From a virus: DNA of 22,709 bases. The position numbers and the translations under genes were made by a program. The DNA lies in the IMG/VR virus record IMGVR_UViG_3300003410_000039, positions 3,300 through 26,008 of that record, one strand, 5' to 3'. A model generated the notes under the pieces. The model had not been told where the DNA came from and did no database searches. It saw only the letters and a program-made list of their open reading frames with translations. How positions within the stretch are numbered: position 1 is the first letter of the stretch; each line of letters opens with the position of its first letter. This document shows positions 8,641 to 14,667 of the stretch, one piece after another.

Positions 8641-9071
8641 ACGAGCTAGGAGTCGCCGTCAGCTTAATGATGCGGTCCGACTTCCATCGGCCGTGGTTTA
8701 TTTCTGATCTGGAAGACTGGATTACTCCTGCGATTGAAAACAATCGGATTCAGTTCTTCTTTGAGGGCAACGAAGTCATTGGCTTTTTTACCTATACGTT
8801 TTTACCTAAATGCACGGAACTGGGCTACCTGACAAAAACAGATAAGCTACAGCCGAGCGATTGGAAGACGGGACCAGAGGATGGCCGCTTGTATGCCATC
8901 GACTTTATTGCATTTAAAAATGTGAGACAATGCGTCAAAGATGCGGGCAGGACTTTGCAACGCCAGTACGGTGATGTCAAAGGTGAGTGTCACTTTTTCC
9001 GGTACGCAAAAGACCGCTTAGGACGCATAGCAAAGAGACGAGATGAATTATGTTTGAAGATGGCATCGTAA
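8637..9071 (+). CDS. HlyC/RtxC-type toxin-activating lysine acyltransferase homologue
   Basis: This 144-residue protein matches the layout of the HlyC family, enzymes that move a fatty acyl chain from acyl-carrier protein to internal lysines of RTX toxins. Visible matches are SDFHRPW (residues 14-20; HlyC has SPLHRNW with catalytic His23), a PAIENNRIQFF strand (31-41), a LQPSDWKTG loop (71-79; SLVAEDWTSGD in HlyC) and YAIDFIAF (86-93; FIDWIAP in HlyC with catalytic Asp92). His17 and Asp89 are 72 residues apart, against 69 in HlyC. The C-terminal FFRYAKDRLGRIAKRRDE resembles the HlyC end. The protein is slightly shorter than HlyC (about 170). It overlaps the giant virion gene by 4 bases and the polyglycine gene by 22 bases. 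No RTX repeats occur nearby, so the substrate is unknown; a virion protein is a reasonable guess. Confidence 0.82.
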   Translation: MNELGVAVSLMMRSDFHRPWFISDLEDWITPAIENNRIQFFFEGNEVIGFFTYTFLPKCTELGYLTKTDKLQPSDWKTGPEDGRLYAIDFIAFKNVRQCVKDAGRTLQRQYGDVKGECHFFRYAKDRLGRIAKRRDELCLKMAS

Positions 9072-9751
9072 AAGTTAGACAGCGCGGATTCGATCCAGAA
9101 ACGTCAATGTACTGCTTCGGAGGAGGCGGTGGCGGTGGTGGCGGTGGAAGCAACACCGATAATGCCTATTCAAATCAGCAAACAGGGCAGGGATCTCGGA
9201 CCACGCAACCCGGACCTAATACGCGTACAGATAGCCGTGGAAACACCGTGAACTTCAACACGACGCCTGCTACGGTAACAAGCACTCCTAACTACACAAA
9301 AACGCTTCCAAACGGTGTGGTGGTTACAGACTTCTCTCGAGATTTTGCAGGGCAGGTCAACTTGTCTAACCGCGGTACTCCTGAAGTAACAGACTTATCT
9401 ACAGCGAGACAATCTTTGACTACACCGACGGTACAACAGGGCTTGTATGACAACCTTGCCGTGAACATGCCCGGTCTTTCAACAGGGCAAACCGTATCTC
9501 GCCCGGATCTTGGAGCCGTGTCTAACGTTATGGACGCAATTAACGCCGTGACTCCAGAACAGGCCATGCAACAAGCTTTGGGTGCAGGCCAGTTTGGAGA
9601 CGGACGAATGGGGCTCGGAAGCGGGTTTTCTGTTGGAAAAGTTCCCGGCGGGTTCGGCCTTCAGTTTGACACGATGTTTGCCAAAGGCGGCGCCGTGACA
9701 AACCCCGTGAACTCAGGCATCGGATCTTTGCTCAAATCAACCAAGTCTTAG
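9050..9751 (+). CDS. Polyglycine-containing virion-module protein
   Basis: This 233-residue protein has a short N-terminal segment, then Cys-Phe followed by ten consecutive glycines (about residues 25-34), then a Ser/Thr/Asn/Gln-rich low-complexity region of the sort seen in fibre or adhesin linkers. The C-terminal part contains MFAKGGAV (209-216) and ends GIGSLLKSTKS; MFxxGG motifs also occur in two upstream proteins. The gene begins inside the acyltransferase gene (22-base overlap), so the two are probably translated together. It ends 20 bases inside the 3' end of the convergent helicase gene. No function is recognised; a structural role is inferred from position. Confidence 0.65.
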   Translation: MFEDGIVKVRQRGFDPETSMYCFGGGGGGGGGGSNTDNAYSNQQTGQGSRTTQPGPNTRTDSRGNTVNFNTTPATVTSTPNYTKTLPNGVVVTDFSRDFAGQVNLSNRGTPEVTDLSTARQSLTTPTVQQGLYDNLAVNMPGLSTGQTVSRPDLGAVSNVMDAINAVTPEQAMQQALGAGQFGDGRMGLGSGFSVGKVPGGFGLQFDTMFAKGGAVTNPVNSGIGSLLKSTKS

Positions 9752-11186
9752 TGTCTTCGCCAAGCACTTGACCGGCAATATCAATCTTCTCGCGTAAGGC
9801 ACCAAGGATTTTATCGTCCACGGTGTCTGGCGTGACAATATCAATGTAAGTCACGTTTTTTTCCTGACCAATCCGGTGAGCGCGATCTTCTGACTGCAAG
9901 CGTATTTCTAAGTCGTAACCGTTATTGTAGTAGATCATAGTGCTTGCTTCGGTCAGAGTAATGCCGTAACCGCCAGTTCGAGGCTGACCAACAAAGAACC
10001 GTAGCTCGCTGTCAGGATCTTGGAACCGCTCAACAATCGCCTGCCGTTCATCCTGCGGCGTTTCACCAAAGTAGATACTGGACGAGCCCTCACCGTACCG
10101 CTTGGTCAGCTCTGAGTGAATTGACTTCAGGTCATGAGTAAATGTCGCCCAGATGATGATCTTGCCTGACGTTTCTTCAATAATATCAAGCAGTTCTGTC
10201 AGCCGATTGCTTTTTAAAGTGTGCAGATCACCGGCATCGTCCGGAAGATGTCCACAACAAATTTGCTGTAATCGCATAATTTGAGTCAGTACAGAAGCGG
10301 TTGTGGATAACTCACCTGACTCAAGCTTTGCCAGAGCTAACTTCTGCATCTGTTTATACGCCTTGGCTTGCTCATCGGTCAGGCTAACGTTCCGTCGCAT
10401 GTACACTTTATCTGGCAAGTCCAAGCAGTCTGACTTCAGCACGCGGTTACTGAACCTGTCGAGTTTCTGGTTCAGTTCATCAAGGCGACGGTAGCCCGTG
10501 ATCTCGTTAAAGCTTTTGTGACCCATCGTCCGCTTCTGCACAACGGCGTACCGGTTCTGATAGCCGTAGTACGAATTGATGCCAAGCGCCTTGGGGGACA
10601 AGAACGCGCACTGGCTGAACAAATCCATCGGAGACTTTGTAATCGGCGACCCCGTCAGGATTCGGCGATACTTGCTGACCTTGAGCAGTTCAACAATGTT
10701 CGCGGTCCGCTGTGCTTTTCTGTTCTTAATCGTTGTCGATTCATCCACAATCACAAGATTGTCAGGATTCTTTTTGCAGAATTCATACGCGGCTCGCGTA
10801 CCCCTTGGAGTCGAAAACGCCTCAACGTTCATCACAAAAACTTTAAGCCCTTCAAAGGCTTCGTAGACCAACTTAACCAATTCTTCTTGGTAGCTTTTAG
10901 CAGAAGACGGCGTCCAACGAACAACCTGTGTCTCAATGCGATCTGGCAGGTGGGCTTCTAATTCTTTGCGAACCCAGTTATCGTAGACGCCCTTCGGAGC
11001 AATGATGAGCGCCGCGTCGATATGACCCTTTTCATACAGCATACCCATCGTATCAATGGTCACCTTCGACTTTCCCGTTCCCATCTCCATGAACAGCGCG
11101 TAGTATTCCGCGGCCCACGAGTCGCGTAACGCGTCTAGCTGATGCTCATACGGCTTGGTTTTAAATTCGTAGTTTTGAAATTTCAT
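9732..11186 (-). CDS. SNF2-like SF2 DNA helicase/translocase
   Basis: The protein (484 residues from the chosen start) shows the superfamily 2 motifs in order: YEHQLDAL (13-20), Walker A MEMGTGKS (33-40), Walker B VDEST (147-151), motif III LTGSP (177-181), motif IV IIWATFTHD (344-352), and motifs V-VI GGYGITLTEA and QSEDRAHRIGQ (431-441). The last is diagnostic of the SNF2 group. These ATPases move along duplex DNA and remodel or restart replication structures. An ATG at 11216 gives 10 more residues, but it lies inside the predicted -10 element; the ATG at 11186 has an AAGGGGA ribosome-binding site. It is the only minus-strand gene, and its 3' end overlaps the virion gene by 20 bases. Comparable phage genes usually sit in replication modules. 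Confidence 0.92.
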   Translation of the reverse strand: MKFQNYEFKTKPYEHQLDALRDSWAAEYYALFMEMGTGKSKVTIDTMGMLYEKGHIDAALIIAPKGVYDNWVRKELEAHLPDRIETQVVRWTPSSAKSYQEELVKLVYEAFEGLKVFVMNVEAFSTPRGTRAAYEFCKKNPDNLVIVDESTTIKNRKAQRTANIVELLKVSKYRRILTGSPITKSPMDLFSQCAFLSPKALGINSYYGYQNRYAVVQKRTMGHKSFNEITGYRRLDELNQKLDRFSNRVLKSDCLDLPDKVYMRRNVSLTDEQAKAYKQMQKLALAKLESGELSTTASVLTQIMRLQQICCGHLPDDAGDLHTLKSNRLTELLDIIEETSGKIIIWATFTHDLKSIHSELTKRYGEGSSSIYFGETPQDERQAIVERFQDPDSELRFFVGQPRTGGYGITLTEASTMIYYNNGYDLEIRLQSEDRAHRIGQEKNVTYIDIVTPDTVDDKILGALREKIDIAGQVLGEDTKTWLI

Positions 11187-11198
11187 GCAACTTTCCCC

Positions 11199-11227
11199 TT
11201 GACTCTTGCTAATCATAGGATTATATA
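11199..11227 (+). promoter_or_regulatory. Sigma70-like promoter for the replication operon
   Basis: TTGACT (11199-11204), a 17-base spacer, then TATATA (11222-11227) give a good match to the sigma70 consensus. Transcription would start near 11234 and read into the gene at 11276, which has GGAG at 11264-11267. It overlaps an opposed promoter on the other strand. This is a by-eye call. Confidence 0.6.
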
Positions 11228-11239
11228 TAGAAATGTCAA
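11212..11239 (-). promoter_or_regulatory. Sigma70-like promoter for the SNF2-like helicase
   Basis: On the minus strand, TTGACA (11239-11234), a 16-base spacer and TATGAT (11217-11212) form a near-consensus promoter. A start near 11205 leaves a leader of about 18 bases containing the AAGGGGA ribosome-binding site before the ATG at 11186. It interleaves with the plus-strand promoter, so polymerase could probably occupy only one at a time. The two -35 boxes form an inverted repeat, CCTTGAC/GTCAAGG (11197-11203 and 11235-11241). Confidence 0.62.
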
Positions 11240-11275
11240 GGCCCGAACGGTGCCTTTAACGACGGAGAAAAGCGC

Positions 11276-11863
11276 ATGAGCGATCTAAATGAATCAGCAG
11301 ACCTGCTGAAAATGATGGAGCAGGACACTGCCGAATCAAGCCTAGAAACGCTGAGTCAAGAGGGACTGCATACTGTTTCCTCATTGGCTATAGCGATTAA
11401 AAACAAAGAAGCGGACATCGAAGACCTTGAGAGTAAGCTCAAGAGGGAGAAGAACGCTTTACAAAAAATGACTGACGAAGACTTGCCGACCATGTTGGCC
11501 GAGCTTGGTTTGTCATCAATGACTCTGGATGACGGTTCAAACGTGACTGTAAAGCAGACGTATGGCGCATCCATCCGCATTGACGATAAGCCGCAGGCTT
11601 TCGAGTGGCTTCGTGATAACGGCTATGACGACATCATCAAGAATCAGGTGATGTGCATCTTTGGCCGTGGCGAAGATGATCAGGCATCTGCCTTCAAGGC
11701 CCTTGCATCACAGCAAGGTTTAGCGGCGGAGCAGAAGACTGATATTCACCCACAAACTTTGCGAGCCTTTATCAAGGAACGCGTAGAAAACGGTGATGAT
11801 TTCCCAATGGAGCTATTCGGCGCTTGGGTAGGACAACGTGCAGTAATCAAGAGGACTAAATAA
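11276..11863 (+). CDS. Conserved early phage protein, coiled-coil N-terminus, function unknown
   Basis: This is the first gene of the replication operon, 195 residues. Residues about 36-66 (AIAIKNKEADIEDLESKLKR and following) form a heptad-like coiled coil. After it comes a beta-like segment (SMTLDDGSNVTVKQTYGASI) and a compact domain with WLRDNGYDDIIKNQ and FGRGEDDQASAF, ending in FPMELFGAWVGQRAVIKR. The pattern recalls conserved hypothetical early proteins of marine phages. No catalytic motif is visible. It has GGAG 8 bases before the ATG and overlaps the next gene by one base (TAATG). Being first after a strong promoter, it is probably made early and in quantity. Confidence 0.75.
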   Translation: MSDLNESADLLKMMEQDTAESSLETLSQEGLHTVSSLAIAIKNKEADIEDLESKLKREKNALQKMTDEDLPTMLAELGLSSMTLDDGSNVTVKQTYGASIRIDDKPQAFEWLRDNGYDDIIKNQVMCIFGRGEDDQASAFKALASQQGLAAEQKTDIHPQTLRAFIKERVENGDDFPMELFGAWVGQRAVIKRTK

Positions 11864-12639
11864 TGGCAACATCAAAAGCAGTAGCAGAAAAGCAGTCTGG
11901 TGCAATCGCAGAGTTTGACCCAACAATGTTTGAGGCCGATGCGGGTATCGGCACACGACTGGAGCAAGAAGATCTTGCATTACCCTTCCTGAAAATCGTT
12001 TCGGCACTCGACCCATTGCTCGACGACGAAAGTTTTGAAGGACGCAAGGGCGACATCTACAACACGGTCAGCGGTACGGTATACAACGGCAAGGAAGGTA
12101 TTCGGGTCATCCCCTGTGCCTATCAGCGTCGTTTCATTCAGTGGGCTCCCCGTGGTTCGGGTAGTGGCGCGCCACAAGCGATGTACGCACCCAACGAAGA
12201 TCGTCCAAAGACGCAACGCGATGCCACTGATAACCGCGAGTATGTGGTTGGCGGGAACGGCGAGTACATCGAAGAAACGCATCAGCATTTTGTCATCGTA
12301 TTGAACGAAGACGGATCTGCTGAAACAGCCTTGCTTGCGATGAAATCAACGCAGTTGAAGAAGTCGCGTAAGTGGAACTCGATGGTAGCGTCCGCCAAGA
12401 TGGAAGGTGCAAACGGGCCGTTCACTCCGGCACGCTTTGCTTACATGTACCATCTCAAAACCCTGTCAGAAGAAAACTCAAAAGGTTCATGGCACGGTTG
12501 GGAAATGTCACGTTTAGAGCCAGTGTCTGACGGTGCTTTATACCTGCAAGCCAAGCAGTTTGCAGAGAGCATTATGGCCGGTGACGTCGTCGTTAAACAT
12601 GGGGATGATGAGGAAACTAATAACAACCCAGCGTTTTAA
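11863..12639 (+). CDS. Candidate ssDNA-binding protein (acidic C-terminal tail ending in Phe)
   Basis: This 258-residue protein has a mixed alpha/beta core with RVIPCAYQRRFIQWAPRGSGSG (residues about 81-102 region), which is positively charged and aromatic as nucleic-acid-binding surfaces often are. It ends with a flexible acidic tail, HGDDEETNNNPAF. Single-strand DNA-binding proteins such as T7 gp2.5 and bacterial SSB also end in an acidic tail with a terminal Phe that docks partner enzymes. Position just before primase, helicase and polymerase supports this, but I cannot show homology to either family. A terminator-like hairpin lies 9 bases after the stop, so its transcript may be more abundant than those of the enzymes behind it. 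Confidence 0.4.
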   Translation: MATSKAVAEKQSGAIAEFDPTMFEADAGIGTRLEQEDLALPFLKIVSALDPLLDDESFEGRKGDIYNTVSGTVYNGKEGIRVIPCAYQRRFIQWAPRGSGSGAPQAMYAPNEDRPKTQRDATDNREYVVGGNGEYIEETHQHFVIVLNEDGSAETALLAMKSTQLKKSRKWNSMVASAKMEGANGPFTPARFAYMYHLKTLSEENSKGSWHGWEMSRLEPVSDGALYLQAKQFAESIMAGDVVVKHGDDEETNNNPAF

Positions 12640-12647
12640 TGACATGC

Positions 12648-12673
12648 GGGGCGCGTTCGCGCGCCTCGTTTTT
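12648..12673 (+). terminator. Rho-independent terminator inside the replication operon
   Basis: GGGGCGCG (12648-12655) pairs with CGCGCCTC (12660-12667; one G-U) around a TTCG loop, followed by G and five Ts (12669-12673). It sits between the candidate ssDNA-binding gene and the primase with no new promoter in the 11 bases that follow, so it probably lets only part of transcription through. Confidence 0.75.
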
Positions 12674-12684
12674 GAGGATCAACT

Positions 12685-14217
12685 ATGTCAGTCGAAAAAT
12701 TTAGTTCCATCTTTGCAGGTTTAGAACAGGCATACGGAACTTTCAAAATAGAAAAACAGACGCAAAGCGGCAAGAACGCCGGTAAAGCGGCCGTCATTCG
12801 CGAAACGCGGACCACGGAACTATGGGAAGGTCACTTGTCAGGAACTGGCAAGGGCATCGGTATTATCCCGATCAACGAAGACAACAGTTGTGTCTGGGGC
12901 TGTATCGACATCGACCAGTACCCGCTCGACCACGCCGACCTCGTTGCGAAGATACGCCAAGCGAAACTGCCATTAGTGGTGTGCCGATCCAAGTCTGGCG
13001 GCGCGCATTGCTTCTTGTTTACGACCGAATGGATTGAAGCCAAAGTGATGCAAGGAACTTTGCAACACATCTCCACGGCTCTCGGTTACGGTAACAGCGA
13101 AATTTTTCCAAAGCAGGTGAAGCTTCATCTGGATCGGGGCGACATCGGTAACTTCCTGAACCTGCCTTACTACGACGCAGAGGACGGCCTACGCTACGCG
13201 ATTAAGGACGACGGCACTTCAGCTACTCTGGAAGAGTTTTTTGCTCTCTACGACGCGCATGTGCAGACTCCGGAGCAAATCGGCGGCTTAACGCAAGAAA
13301 CAAACAAGTCGGACATCATCGTCAAAGACGGGCCGCCGTGTTTGCAGTATCTGTGCAAAGAAAAGATTTCAGAAGGGGGACGAAACAATGGGTTATTCAA
13401 TCTGGGGGTCTACCTCCGCAAAGCGTACCCAGACGAATGGGAAAGTAAAATACTTGAGTACAATGCCCAGTATCTGGCTCCGCCCTTACCACTCAACGAA
13501 GTTAATATCGTTGCGAAACAACTTGAAAAAAAGGATTACGCTTACAAGTGCGGTGATGCGCCGATCTGCGCCCACTGCAATAAAGACCTCTGTCAAACGC
13601 GTAAATTTGGCATTGGGGCGGCAAGTCAGGGTGCGGCTATTGCAAACCTTAGAAAGTATAACTCCACACCTCCCGTCTGGTTCATGGACGTCAACGGTGA
13701 ACCGCTTGAACTCGACACAGATGCGTTATTGTCTCAAGCGACTTTCCAAAAAGCGTGTATGGAACAACTCAATTTCATGCCTCGCACCGCCTCCAAGCAA
13801 AGCTGGGAGAGTCGGATTAGCGCGCTGATGAGCGAGATGCGCGATAACGAAAGTGCCATTATGGAAGTGGCACAGGATGCATCGACCTCTGGCCAGTTCT
13901 ACGACTACCTCGAAGAGTTTTGTCGTCACCTACAGCAAGCGCAGGACAAAGAAGAAATCTTGCTCCGCCGCCCGTGGACCGACGAGGACTCCAACAAGAC
14001 CTATTTCAGACTGCGGGATTTTGAAGCGCATCTCCGCAAGAACAAGTTTTTTGAATTTAAATCACACAAGATCGCTCAACGGTTACGCGATATTAGCGGC
14101 GAAAGCACGGTGTTGAAGATCAAAGGACGTGCCGTCCGCGTGTGGTCCATACCGTCGTTTGAATCAGCGGATGTGGATTTGAAACCTAAGTTTAACCAAG
14201 AAGAGGCCCCATTCTGA
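12685..14217 (+). CDS. Archaeo-eukaryotic-type (AEP) DNA primase
   Basis: This 510-residue protein shows AEP primase motifs: hhDhD as CIDIDQYP (Asp75, Asp77, metal ligands), S-x-G-x-H-like CRSKSGGAHCFLF (Ser104, His108), and EIFPKQ followed by GNFLNLPYY (139-162), which matches the TOTE/PrimPol branch. A PriCT-like helical module follows (PPCLQYLC...GGRNNGLFNLGVYLRKAYP, about 217-249). A Cys cluster comes next (Cys289, 295, 298, 303) and could hold zinc. The C-terminal 200 residues contain no Walker motif, so unlike many phage primases it is not fused to a helicase. It would make primers for the PolA encoded downstream. GAGG lies 7 bases before the ATG; the stop overlaps the next start (TGATG). 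Confidence 0.85.
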   Translation: MSVEKFSSIFAGLEQAYGTFKIEKQTQSGKNAGKAAVIRETRTTELWEGHLSGTGKGIGIIPINEDNSCVWGCIDIDQYPLDHADLVAKIRQAKLPLVVCRSKSGGAHCFLFTTEWIEAKVMQGTLQHISTALGYGNSEIFPKQVKLHLDRGDIGNFLNLPYYDAEDGLRYAIKDDGTSATLEEFFALYDAHVQTPEQIGGLTQETNKSDIIVKDGPPCLQYLCKEKISEGGRNNGLFNLGVYLRKAYPDEWESKILEYNAQYLAPPLPLNEVNIVAKQLEKKDYAYKCGDAPICAHCNKDLCQTRKFGIGAASQGAAIANLRKYNSTPPVWFMDVNGEPLELDTDALLSQATFQKACMEQLNFMPRTASKQSWESRISALMSEMRDNESAIMEVAQDASTSGQFYDYLEEFCRHLQQAQDKEEILLRRPWTDEDSNKTYFRLRDFEAHLRKNKFFEFKSHKIAQRLRDISGESTVLKIKGRAVRVWSIPSFESADVDLKPKFNQEEAPF

Positions 14218-14471
14218 TGTTGAAGGCAGACGGACTAGACGATGCGATTATCGGTGTTGGTCACCGATGCGGGGAACCGACAGTTGTCGTGTACGACATC
14301 GACTTATCAATACAAGCGGTTCAACGAGAATTGAAGTGCGAGATTTGGGAAGCCGTTGAGTATTTCAATTTTAATATTTTGGGTTCTTACATCGGGGAAC
14401 ATACGCCGATATTTGTAGAACGCGTACAAGGAATCAAAGAATTAGAGGAGTGGATGGAATCCAATGGATAA
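14217..14471 (+). CDS. Small conserved phage protein, unknown function
   Basis: This 84-residue acidic protein has GLDDAIIGVGHRCGEPTVVVYD at its start and AVEYFNFNILGSYIGEHTPIFV in the middle. These dense conserved-looking segments recall a family of small hypothetical proteins common in phages near primase and helicase genes. I know no activity for it. It is coupled to the primase (one-base overlap) and overlaps the next gene by 8 bases. Confidence 0.7.
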   Translation: MLKADGLDDAIIGVGHRCGEPTVVVYDIDLSIQAVQRELKCEIWEAVEYFNFNILGSYIGEHTPIFVERVQGIKELEEWMESNG

Positions 14472-14667
14472 AAAAGACAGAAACTTTCAAATCTACGAGA
14501 TGCGGAAAAAGTATTACATGACGCTAACCGCAATTGGGAAACGCATGGGGCTGTCGCGCGAGCGGGTACGCCAAATCGTTCAGCATGTTGAAGACAACTT
14601 AAAGGACTACGGGAATGTTCAGAATCTTCGGGCCTCCGGGAACAGGAAAAACAACAACGCTTCTTAA
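14464..14667 (+). CDS. Sigma70 region 4-like HTH protein
   Basis: This 67-residue basic protein carries MTLTAIGKRMGLSRERVRQI (residues 19-38), a close match to the helix-turn-helix of sigma70 region 4, which reads the -35 element and contacts activators. No other sigma region is present, so it cannot act as a full sigma factor. It may be a small DNA-binding regulator or an anti-sigma/co-activator decoy. The last 53 bases overlap the helicase gene in another frame, so its tail (GNRKNNNAS) is constrained by the neighbour's Walker A segment. Confidence 0.65.
   Translation: MDKKDRNFQIYEMRKKYYMTLTAIGKRMGLSRERVRQIVQHVEDNLKDYGNVQNLRASGNRKNNNAS

Noticed and set aside
9119-9149. Glycine codon run as a slippery or phase-variable repeat
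   Set aside because: The codons are a mix of GGA, GGC and GGT rather than a uniform simple repeat, so slippage is not expected to be high.
9750-9768. Hairpin AGTG/CACT between the convergent genes as a terminator
   Set aside because: The stem is short with a bulge and neither strand has a T-run after it; termination of the convergent operons is not explained by visible sequence.
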